From Flavobacteriales bacterium (GTDB lineage: Bacteria > Bacteroidota > Bacteroidia > Flavobacteriales_D > Sanyastnellaceae), in contig JAPKAW010000125.1 of assembly GCA_028825055.1 (NCBI GenBank), forward strand, positions 1 to 5,625: a DNA stretch of 5,625 bases, written 5' to 3'. Of this stretch, positions 1 to 5,625 are shown piece after piece (positions within the stretch are counted from its first letter, which is position 1; the number at the start of each line of letters is the position of its first letter). The position numbers and the translations under genes are program-made. Under the pieces are notes generated by a model. It was given only the letters and a program-made list of their open reading frames with translations. It ran no database searches and had not been told where the DNA came from.

Positions 1-179
1 GTTCAGGAGAAACAGAGGATACCACCATTGCTGATTTGGCTGTGGCTTTGAATACAGGCCAAATCAAAACGGGTTCTGCCAGCCGCTCAGATCGAGTGGC
101 CAAGTACAATCAGTTGCTTCGTATTGAGCAGGAGCTTGGTCAAGCCGCGGTTTATCGTGGTGCGGCTTTTCGAGATTAA
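1..179 (+). CDS. eno: Enolase (phosphopyruvate hydratase), C-terminal fragment
   Basis: This is the last 58 codons of enolase, read from base 3 and ending at TAA 177-179; the gene starts before the window. Enolase is the cytoplasmic glycolytic enzyme that interconverts 2-phosphoglycerate and phosphoenolpyruvate. The visible part starts in the conserved SGETEDTTIADLAV segment of the C-terminal barrel domain. It continues through GQIKTGSASRSDR and the near-invariant KYNQLLRIE, and ends in a short tail, AAVYRGAAFRD. The ALNTGQIKTGSASRSDR wording resembles enolases from Bacteroidota, which agrees with the other genes here. The catalytic residues lie upstream of the window and cannot be checked. 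No frameshift is seen. The gene converges on the minus-strand cluster and is followed 16 bases after its stop by a strong terminator hairpin. The identification is secure from these motifs alone. Confidence 0.96.
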   Translation, partial: SGETEDTTIADLAVALNTGQIKTGSASRSDRVAKYNQLLRIEQELGQAAVYRGAAFRD

Positions 180-195
180 AGAATTCTAGACGAAA

Positions 196-230
196 TAAAA
201 AAGCCCGGGCTATTGGCTCGGGCTTTTTTA
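196..230. terminator. Bidirectional intrinsic terminator between convergent genes
   Basis: A 12-bp stem pairs 196-207 with 219-230. Its core is AGCCCG/CGGGCT, flanked by an A run on the left (197-202) and a T run on the right (224-229). The 11-base loop (208-218) can fold further by pairing its own ends. Because the flanks are A on one side and T on the other, RNA from either strand ends in a GC hairpin followed by a U tract. It lies between the enolase stop at 179 and the minus-strand stop at 266, so it can end both transcripts. Confidence 0.9.
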
Positions 231-235
231 GTGGA

Positions 236-250
236 TACTGGTTTCCAGTA
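236..250. repeat. Small perfect inverted repeat (6-bp stem, 3-base loop)
   Basis: TACTGG and CCAGTA flank a TTT loop. The repeat lies 15 bases past the stop of the minus-strand PorE-like gene and just before that strand reaches the main terminator. It has no U tract of its own, so it is probably not a terminator. It could stabilise the 3' end of the mRNA, or be chance. Confidence 0.4.
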
Positions 251-265
251 AAGCGAGAATATCCT

Positions 266-2356
266 TCAGTCTAATCGTTGAACAGGCTTGTCGTCATCCT
301 GCGTTCTCGTGAATGGAATGGGATCAATCTGACCAGGCATTCGCTGCAGTAACCCATAGATTCTGAATTCCGTTCTCCGGTTTTCTGAATGAGAAATGCT
401 GGAGCAAGGCATGCCAGGCTCACAGGTGTTCCGCAATTCGTTTGTCCCTTTGCCAATGGCAATTAATTGTTTTGACGAAACACCTCGCTTGAGTAGATAG
501 GACTCGAGCTCAATGGCTCGTGATTTGGTGACTCTTCCCGTTTTATTGTCAAAAGGATCTTGATACGAGGCTGCGTCTTCGTGCGTCCGAATCTCGAGTA
601 GCATTTGAGAGTTTAAACGAAGAAAATCAACCAGAACGAGCAGTTCATCGGCCTGTCTAATGTTGAGGTTCGTTGTCATGGGACCATGCTGCAGGGCTAA
701 TTCAAAAGGTTGTCCACCCGCCATGGAATCAATGAATTTGTAATCTCTTAGAGCACTTACCGGTGTTAGTTTCAAGTCGGTTAGGCTTTCAAGGTCATCC
801 ACAGCGATAAGCTGTCGCTTGACAATATAGCCAGGAAGTTTCATCTCCAATCGGTAATTACGATGAGGAGGGAGCGCAATGGAAGCTAGGCCGTTGAGGT
901 CACTTGTAAAATGGATGGCCGAAGCATTTTGGTCATCGATCAAAACCATAGGAACACGGGGTAGACTATGATTCGTTTTTGCAGAGAGCGTTTTGAATTG
1001 AAATATTTGCGGTATTTCCAGTAATTTGACTTGGTAGATTTTGTCAATGCCAGAACGATCTGAACTGATGAAACCAGATTGCCCGTTTGGTGCGATGGCG
1101 AATGAATGGTCATCTGAGAGTGTGTTGACAGGAAAAGGCAATCGGAGTGGTTCAGACCAAACATCCCCGTCACGCCAATTTCTTTGGGGTGCAATGTTTG
1201 TCGGTAAGCGTTGCGAGGAATAAATGTCCAGGCCTCCTAAGCTTGGATGTCCATTCGACGAAAAGTAAAGTGTTCCGTCTGCGTCAAATGAAGGAAACAC
1301 CTCATCGCCCGATGTGTTAATAGTTGGACCTAAGTTGATGGGTTCTTCCCAAAATGTTCCGTTTCGGTCAGAATACCATAGGTCAATCCCTCCTTGCGAC
1401 TCGGGAGATGGCAAATCTGTAGCGAAATACAATCGGCTTCCATCTGGAGACCACGTTGGATGTACAAACGTAAATCCTTTTTCGACAAAAGGAAAAGGGG
1501 TTGGATTGGACCAGTCACCTGCGGCCGTTCGTTGTGCAACCAACAATTGATACCCTCCGGTCATGGGGTCTCCAAACCAAGCCAAGCCATCCTTAGATTT
1601 TCGTGAGAATGCGATTGACCTTTCATCGGGAGAAAGACTGACCAACCCATCGTGTTTGGGCACATCCCAAGAGGACCATTGTGAGGTCCGCAAAACCCGG
1701 CGGTCTCGAGATGCCAAATCCAGCACGTACATTTCTCGCTGACTGACTCGTGCGAGCGGTGTAGCTTCACCCCATTGGTAAGGCTCGCTTGAAAAATACA
1801 CCCGACCTCCACTGATTCTAGGCGAAGAGGCGATTGGAATTTCCGGAATATCGAAGGACTGTACCCCCCAAAATCGAGGGTCCGGTTCTATGAATAGTTG
1901 TTCTTCGCATTTCTTCCACAAGGCCGATGCATAAACGTCCGGCTCAGCTAGGACCATGAGGGGCTCAAGGATATCAGATGAGGAAGCGTATTTCCCTTGA
2001 TTCATGACAGCTGTTGCCCAATCCAGCCGATCTTGTCTCGTGACCATTCCGAGATGATCTAATTCTTCAAATGTCTTTTCGGCTCCTTCAAAATCGGCAA
2101 TAAGCAGCTGAGTCTGTCCAAGCATTCTCCATGCCATGGTGTCATTGGGCCATTGAATAACGGCTTGTTGCAATGATTTTGTCGCGTCTTGATAGCGCGT
2201 GTCTTCGTATGCCTTAAGCGCTTTCCAATAGTGGCGGGAATTGCACGATGACAGCAAAACGGCAAGCCCCAAGCCAATTAAGGCAATTAAGAGTGTATAC
2301 TGCTGACGCCCAATACTTGAAGCGTGAGTCGGGGAGATTGGATTTTTCAAAGCCAA
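266..2356 (-). CDS. PorE-like OmpA-family lipoprotein (TPR, PD40 beta-propeller, regulatory-like fold, OmpA)
   Basis: This is a 696-residue exported lipoprotein. A hydrophobic signal segment (about 20-35) ends at a lipobox-like LSSC with Cys38. TPR-like helices cover roughly 42-140. PD40/WD40-like propeller repeats run from about 170 to 445, with SLSPDE, TWSPDGSRLYF, GGIDLWYS and GGLDIYSS signatures. A carboxypeptidase-regulatory-like fold follows (about 455-530, ending near LPGY). An OmpA C-terminal domain covers about 560-670, with HED at 592-594, SRA at 612-614 and NRRTEF from 659. By comparison with characterised OmpA domains, Asp594 and Arg613 are the likely diaminopimelate-binding pair. 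This domain order and size match PorE of Porphyromonas gingivalis, a peptidoglycan-binding part of type IX secretion. Paralogues with the same layout exist, so the exact role is inferred. There is no acidic stretch after Cys38, which suggests a periplasm-facing location. The start is TTG at 2356; no in-frame ATG occurs before the signal peptide, an in-frame stop lies close upstream, and TTG at codon 3 is an alternative. Confidence 0.88.
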   Translation of the reverse strand: MALKNPISPTHASSIGRQQYTLLIALIGLGLAVLLSSCNSRHYWKALKAYEDTRYQDATKSLQQAVIQWPNDTMAWRMLGQTQLLIADFEGAEKTFEELDHLGMVTRQDRLDWATAVMNQGKYASSSDILEPLMVLAEPDVYASALWKKCEEQLFIEPDPRFWGVQSFDIPEIPIASSPRISGGRVYFSSEPYQWGEATPLARVSQREMYVLDLASRDRRVLRTSQWSSWDVPKHDGLVSLSPDERSIAFSRKSKDGLAWFGDPMTGGYQLLVAQRTAAGDWSNPTPFPFVEKGFTFVHPTWSPDGSRLYFATDLPSPESQGGIDLWYSDRNGTFWEEPINLGPTINTSGDEVFPSFDADGTLYFSSNGHPSLGGLDIYSSQRLPTNIAPQRNWRDGDVWSEPLRLPFPVNTLSDDHSFAIAPNGQSGFISSDRSGIDKIYQVKLLEIPQIFQFKTLSAKTNHSLPRVPMVLIDDQNASAIHFTSDLNGLASIALPPHRNYRLEMKLPGYIVKRQLIAVDDLESLTDLKLTPVSALRDYKFIDSMAGGQPFELALQHGPMTTNLNIRQADELLVLVDFLRLNSQMLLEIRTHEDAASYQDPFDNKTGRVTKSRAIELESYLLKRGVSSKQLIAIGKGTNELRNTCEPGMPCSSISHSENRRTEFRIYGLLQRMPGQIDPIPFTRTQDDDKPVQRLD

Positions 2357-2370
2357 ATCAACTGTGAATT

Positions 2371-2388
2371 GGTGAAGACGTTTTCACC
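2371..2388. repeat. Short inverted repeat in the leader of the PorE-like gene
   Basis: GGTGAA at 2371-2376 and TTCACC at 2383-2388 form a perfect 6-bp inverted repeat around a 6-base centre. It lies 14 bases upstream of the TTG start, in the 60-base gap after rlmB. It has no T run, so it does not look like a terminator. It could be an mRNA hairpin near the ribosome entry site, an operator, or chance. Confidence 0.3.
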
Positions 2389-2416
2389 TTAAACAATAGT
2401 ACACATTTTGGATAGA

Positions 2417-3325
2417 CTAGCTACCTGATTCTTGACGGAGTTTCCATAATGCGATATGGGATAAAGCGATTCCCGCAGCGACGGAAACGTTTAGGCTACC
2501 GGTCTTCCCTACCATAGGTAGTTGAACCTGCATCTCACATTTGTGGAAAACTTCGGATGAAATACCGTGCTCTTCATCCCCTAAAACGAGACACATCGGA
2601 AGAGGCAATTCAGCTTCATGAATTGGCTCTGCAGCTTTTTCTGACAAAGCGACTAAACGGATGCCGTTGGCCATCAGTGTTTGCAGAGCTGTTGGGAGGT
2701 GAGCGGCCCTAGAAACGGGCAGTCGAAGTAACGCGCCTGAAGAGGATTTAATAGCGTCTTCTTGAATTGGGGCAACCCCAGCGGCAGGAATAATCAATGC
2801 GGTTGCGCCAAAGCACTCTGCACTTCGCGCGATCGCTCCCAAATTGCGAACATCCGTAACGCCATCAACAGCCACGAAAAGAGGGGACTCGCCGGCTTCA
2901 TAAGCGCGGGAAATCAACTCTTCCAACGGCTGGAAAACTATGGGCGAAAGAAATGCGACCAATCCCTGGTGGTTTTTTTGGGTAATCCGGTCGAGTTTTT
3001 CTCGGGGAACCCGTTGCACAGGAATGTCCAAATCTCGCAGTTGCTGAAGCAACGCACCGGTGCGTTCGCTTTTTTCATCGCGTTGAATCAGGACACGTTG
3101 AAGTTCTTTGCCTGCGTCGAGTGCTTCGAGGACAGGGTGCCATCCAATAATCAGCGATGCAGATTCAGGTGCCCGTTTTCGAAACGAGTTATTCTCATTG
3201 CCTCGGGGCTTCCCAGGGCTACGGTATTCTCCTCTCCGCTGTTCATGAGGGCGTCCGCCATCAGCAGAAGAAAAGGAGGGCTTGTCCCTTGAGTCAGAGG
3301 GGCCGGGAGGAAAATCGTTTGACAT
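2417..3325 (-). CDS. rlmB: 23S rRNA (guanosine-2'-O)-methyltransferase, RlmB/TrmH type (SpoU family)
   Basis: This is a 302-residue SPOUT-class methyltransferase predicted to use S-adenosylmethionine to 2'-O-methylate a guanosine of 23S rRNA (G2251 in E. coli numbering) during large-subunit maturation in the cytoplasm. After a disordered, basic, Pro/Gly/Arg-rich N-terminus (about 1-56), a substrate-binding domain begins at LIIGWHPVLEAL and runs to about 128. The catalytic knotted domain follows with all three family motifs: DVRNLGAIARSAECFGA (158-174, with Asn161 and Arg167), LVLGDEEHGIS (246-256), and LPMVGKTGSLNVSVAAGIAL (269-288, the knot and SAM site). The ATG at 3325 is used because no closer start fits; no Shine-Dalgarno is visible. 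E. coli RlmB is 243 residues, and most of the extra length is the N-terminal extension. A tRNA-directed TrmH paralogue cannot be excluded, but the substrate-binding domain favours RlmB. It lies 73 bases after the GWxTD gene and 60 bases before the PorE-like gene. Confidence 0.9.
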   Translation of the reverse strand: MSNDFPPGPSDSRDKPSFSSADGGRPHEQRRGEYRSPGKPRGNENNSFRKRAPESASLIIGWHPVLEALDAGKELQRVLIQRDEKSERTGALLQQLRDLDIPVQRVPREKLDRITQKNHQGLVAFLSPIVFQPLEELISRAYEAGESPLFVAVDGVTDVRNLGAIARSAECFGATALIIPAAGVAPIQEDAIKSSSGALLRLPVSRAAHLPTALQTLMANGIRLVALSEKAAEPIHEAELPLPMCLVLGDEEHGISSEVFHKCEMQVQLPMVGKTGSLNVSVAAGIALSHIALWKLRQESGS

Positions 3326-3346
3326 GGGGCCGTACTAAAGAATTCA

Positions 3347-3377
3347 CTCAATTAAAATCATGCAATAACGAGTCAAA
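3347..3377 (-). promoter_or_regulatory. Weak Bacteroidota-type promoter candidate before rlmB
   Basis: On the minus strand, TTTG (3377-3374) is followed after 19 bases by TAATTGAG (3354-3347). The Bacteroidota housekeeping consensus is TTTG, a spacer of about 17-23 bases, then TAnnTTTG. The upstream box and spacing fit, but the downstream box matches only four of its six defined bases. A start here would give a leader of roughly 15-20 bases before the rlmB ATG at 3325. Confidence 0.25.
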
Positions 3378-3398
3378 GGTACCCTTGAATATGCAGAA

Positions 3399-4646
3399 TT
3401 AGTCCGGTGAAATGCGACCGTTGCGCCAATTGGTCACCATTCGGTCCCATGGCATGCGGTACTGGATGTTTCGTCCAAGGGTATAAAAGTTGTTGTCCCA
3501 GGGGTGATCGGTTCTGAGGAACCGAAAAGTCACAGCGTTGAGCGATCCTTCTTCACCATAAATCCACCATTCGCTGTCGCGTGATTTTCGAATTTTCTGG
3601 GGTATTCCGAAGACGATGTGGACCATTCCTCGGTCGGTTCTCCAGCCAGGTAAAACGCCGCTAAAAAAGAGATTAGCTTCCTCTACACGACCATAATAGG
3701 TTGAGATGAGTTGGGAGCCTCGATCTTTTTCATTGGCGCAGTTTAACCAAAAGGCATCTAAAGCGGCCTTGGGATCGGCACTTCCCATCATTTGTTCAAA
3801 TTCTGAACGTGTCGTGATATAGCGACTCGATTGAATCATCAATCGTAGGTCCCGTACTTGGTCATAGGGCAGTTTCGTGCCGTGTATGCGTTGTACAATG
3901 TTCCTCGAGTCAATGGCGTCGAGAATAACATTGACCCCTTCATCGACAACATAAGAAACCCAACCCTGATCGTTGGCTAGGATGGTTGCACGCAAAATCG
4001 GTTGAAGCGTGTCCGAACGGTCCTTAATAAAAGAGAATGGCGGCGAAGGCATCGTGGCAGTTACTGGAATGCTAGCGTGGCTCCAAAGGGAACCGGCCGG
4101 TGCCTGAAAGAAAACGGTATCCCCAGCAACAGCATGCTCTCCACTGTAAGGCCAACCTATGGTGTTGAAGACAACACGGTTGCTTTGAGGGTCGGATATC
4201 AAGACATTAACCTTTGAACTTGTTTTTCTGAGGACGTCATGGAGTTCCAAATTAATTTGGTTCGTCGAATTGTTTTCCAGAAACAGATCCCCCCACGACA
4301 AGCGGACGGATCGCCGTTCCCACTCGGGAGCATACGAAGCCAATGTGTCGTTCCATTGGAATACGGTGCTTCCTAGGTTCCAAACGAGGGCCGAAACAAA
4401 CGGGGCTTGTGGAGACTCCCGCAAATACAAGCACTCGGAGCGTTTTACTTCGAGGTAGACATCCGCAGAATCTTGATCAAACGGTACAATCACTGCTCGT
4501 GGATGCAACAAGCTCGATTCGTAATCGTATGGTCGGTCAGTGTTGGCTGACAAGGTTTGCGTGGAGGTAACGCATCCGGATGAAGCCATCAAGATGGAAA
4601 AGCCAAACGCTATGGCGAGCAGATTGGATAGGCCTTTCCGGCTCAT
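3399..4646 (-). CDS. GWxTD-domain lipoprotein of unknown function
   Basis: With ATG at 4646 the protein has 415 residues. It begins MSRKGLSNLLAIAFGFSIL, a typical lipoprotein signal peptide, followed by ASSGC with Cys25 as the likely lipidated residue. The -3 position is Ser rather than the usual Leu, so the lipobox is slightly weak. The middle (about 50-270) looks beta-rich and has no motif I recognise. The C-terminal third is a clear GWxTD domain: DAFWL (297-301), a YYGRVEEANLFF helix, the name-giving GWRTDRG (334-340), IVFGIPQ (344-350) and EWWIYG (369-374). The domain is widespread in Bacteroidota, and I know of no established biochemical function. The open frame extends 17 codons further upstream, but that stretch overlaps rmuC and would bury the signal peptide. 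The start chosen makes an ATGA overlap with the rmuC stop, a strong sign of co-translation. No acidic surface-export signal follows the cysteine, so the protein probably faces the periplasm. Confidence 0.88.
   Translation of the reverse strand: MSRKGLSNLLAIAFGFSILMASSGCVTSTQTLSANTDRPYDYESSLLHPRAVIVPFDQDSADVYLEVKRSECLYLRESPQAPFVSALVWNLGSTVFQWNDTLASYAPEWERRSVRLSWGDLFLENNSTNQINLELHDVLRKTSSKVNVLISDPQSNRVVFNTIGWPYSGEHAVAGDTVFFQAPAGSLWSHASIPVTATMPSPPFSFIKDRSDTLQPILRATILANDQGWVSYVVDEGVNVILDAIDSRNIVQRIHGTKLPYDQVRDLRLMIQSSRYITTRSEFEQMMGSADPKAALDAFWLNCANEKDRGSQLISTYYGRVEEANLFFSGVLPGWRTDRGMVHIVFGIPQKIRKSRDSEWWIYGEEGSLNAVTFRFLRTDHPWDNNFYTLGRNIQYRMPWDRMVTNWRNGRISPD
4643..4646 (-). promoter_or_regulatory. 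ATGA start/stop overlap coupling rmuC to the GWxTD gene
   Basis: On the minus strand, ATG (4646-4644) of the GWxTD gene overlaps the TGA (4645-4643) that ends rmuC. This arrangement normally allows a terminating ribosome to restart on the next gene. A GGAAG tract (4652-4648) sits only one base before the ATG, too close to be a good Shine-Dalgarno, so re-initiation is likely to matter. The overlap is what decides the start of the downstream gene. Confidence 0.8.
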
Positions 4647-5625
4647 GCTTCCGTTTGTGATTCGTCCGAGGATGAGATCTCCGCTGCAGTTCCCCACGTG
4701 TCGGAATGATCAAGTAGCTCTTCCGGCATGGTCGTTTTTACAGGGACCCCCAATTCGCGCATCATTTCGGCTTGTCGAATAGCGCTGCCTTTTCCCGTTT
4801 TCAGTCGTTTCAAGGCTTCGTCATAACTAGCGTTTGCCTGACCGAGTTTCTTACCGACATCCAGCAGGGAGCCCACAAAACGATTCAACTGATCGTATAG
4901 CTTGCCTCCACGTTCTGCGATGCGTTGGATGTTGGCTTTTTGCTCTTCTTGTTGCCACACGTAGCTGATGGTACGAAGCGTTGCAATCAGGGTGCTCGTA
5001 GAAACGACTAAAACGTTTTTACGGAGACCTTCTTCTTGAAGTTCAGGAAGGGCTTTACCGAGAGCCATCCATGCGGCTTCTACAGGGACAAACATCAGTG
5101 CATAGTCCGTGCTCTTTCCGTAAAGTTGGGCATAGTTTTTCGCTCCCAATTCTCGGATGTGCTTTTGAATACTTTGGACATGTAGTTTTGTTTGAACCTT
5201 CTGTTCTTCATCACTCTCCGCGTGCGTTAATCGCTCGTATGCCGTAAGGCTAACTTTACTGTCGATCACCAATACTTTGTCGTCAGGCAGATGAATTAAA
5301 AAATCAGGCCGTAGCGATCTTCCTTCTTCGTTTTTAACCGTTGACTGTTTCGAGAAGTGAGTTCCTTCAGTCAGTCCCACTTGTTCCAAAATGCGTTCCA
5401 ATTGATATTCTCCCCAGTCTCCTTGCACTTTACTGTCTCCTTTAAGAGCTGACGTCAAATTTTGAGCGTCGGTTTGCAATGACTGGTTCAACTTGAAGAG
5501 CTTCTCCAGCTCCTTGTCCAATTGTCCCAGTTGCTCGCGCTCACTGCCATAAAATTCCTTCATCTGCTTTTGCAGTTCAGAAAATCGCTCCTTCATGGGG
5601 TTCAGGACATCCTCAAGTGTTTTTT
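4643..5625 (-). CDS. rmuC: DNA recombination protein RmuC, 5' end outside the window
   Basis: The frame is open to the window edge at 5625, so the N-terminus is missing. The Met at 5596 is internal: in-frame residues KTLEDVLNP precede it and continue the family pattern. RmuC proteins usually have an N-terminal membrane anchor and a long coiled coil before the conserved domain, and only the end of that coiled coil is seen here. Counting from that Met, the domain shows QGDWGEYQLERILEQVGL (58-75), RPDF (96-99), VLVIDSKVSLTAYERL (108-123), YALMFVPVEAAW (165-176), and a helical tail with YVWQQEEQKANIQRIAERGG (212-231). Asp98 with the DSK at 112-114 resembles the active site of the PD-(D/E)XK nuclease fold proposed for the family. 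RmuC limits rearrangements at inverted repeats in E. coli; its exact biochemistry is poorly known. The acidic, Ser-rich C-terminus overlaps the next gene by four bases. Confidence 0.93.
   Translation of the reverse strand, partial: KTLEDVLNPMKERFSELQKQMKEFYGSEREQLGQLDKELEKLFKLNQSLQTDAQNLTSALKGDSKVQGDWGEYQLERILEQVGLTEGTHFSKQSTVKNEEGRSLRPDFLIHLPDDKVLVIDSKVSLTAYERLTHAESDEEQKVQTKLHVQSIQKHIRELGAKNYAQLYGKSTDYALMFVPVEAAWMALGKALPELQEEGLRKNVLVVSTSTLIATLRTISYVWQQEEQKANIQRIAERGGKLYDQLNRFVGSLLDVGKKLGQANASYDEALKRLKTGKGSAIRQAEMMRELGVPVKTTMPEELLDHSDTWGTAAEISSSDESQTEA

Noticed and set aside
2394..2401. TACTATTG on the minus strand as a -7 promoter box for the PorE-like gene
   Set aside because: It differs from TAnnTTTG by one base, but no TTTG or TTG box is found at the right distance upstream, so a promoter is not supported.
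2762..3292. A 176-codon open frame on the plus strand
   Set aside because: It lies wholly antisense to the conserved rlmB gene, has no recognisable domain or ribosome binding site, and its composition follows from the opposite-strand codons. It is a shadow frame.
3326..3398. A terminator or small gene between the GWxTD gene and rlmB
   Set aside because: No GC-rich hairpin with a T run and no plausible small coding frame is visible; only a weak promoter candidate was kept.
4540..4782. An 80-codon plus-strand open frame across the rmuC/GWxTD junction
   Set aside because: It is antisense to two well-supported genes and has no family resemblance.
5594..5596. ATG at 5596 as the true start of rmuC
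   Set aside because: The frame stays open to the window edge with residues that fit the RmuC pattern, and the family's membrane anchor and coiled coil would be missing, so the start lies outside the window.
1..5625. Mobile elements, CRISPR arrays, toxin-antitoxin or defence genes
   Set aside because: All the sequence is accounted for by five conserved genes and short gaps. No direct repeats, transposase, integrase or array-like spacing was seen.

Overview
The window looks like ordinary chromosomal DNA from a member of the Bacteroidota. Three things point there. One protein is a PorE-type lipoprotein (TPR, beta-propeller, regulatory-like fold and OmpA domain in one chain). A second carries the GWxTD domain, which is common in that phylum. 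The enolase tail also reads as a Bacteroidota version. The lack of clear Shine-Dalgarno sequences before the minus-strand genes fits the phylum. I see nothing mobile: no insertion sequence, phage gene, CRISPR array, tRNA or rRNA.

Layout. Positions 1-179 hold the C-terminal end of enolase on the plus strand. A strong A/T-flanked hairpin at 196-230 follows and can terminate transcription from both sides. A second small hairpin at 236-250 sits beside it. Everything else is on the minus strand. Read in the direction of transcription, from right to left, the order is: rmuC (4643-5625, 5' end cut by the window edge), a GWxTD-domain lipoprotein (3399-4646), an RlmB/TrmH-type 23S rRNA 2'-O-ribose methyltransferase (2417-3325), and the PorE-like OmpA-family lipoprotein (266-2356).

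Operon logic. rmuC and the GWxTD gene overlap by four bases (ATGA), so they are almost certainly co-transcribed and translationally coupled. This also moves the GWxTD start 17 codons inside the longest open frame. Gaps of 73 and 60 bases separate the next genes. The first gap has a weak Bacteroidota-type promoter candidate; the second has a short inverted repeat. Neither gap contains a visible terminator, so read-through of the whole set down to the shared terminator is possible.

Biology. Two genes are housekeeping or maintenance functions (RmuC in DNA recombination and genome stability, RlmB in ribosome maturation). The other two encode exported lipoproteins: a predicted peptidoglycan-anchored periplasmic scaffold related to PorE of the type IX secretion system, and a GWxTD protein of unknown function. 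No clearly new system is visible. The most useful leads are the GWxTD/PorE-like lipoprotein neighbourhood and two start-site questions.
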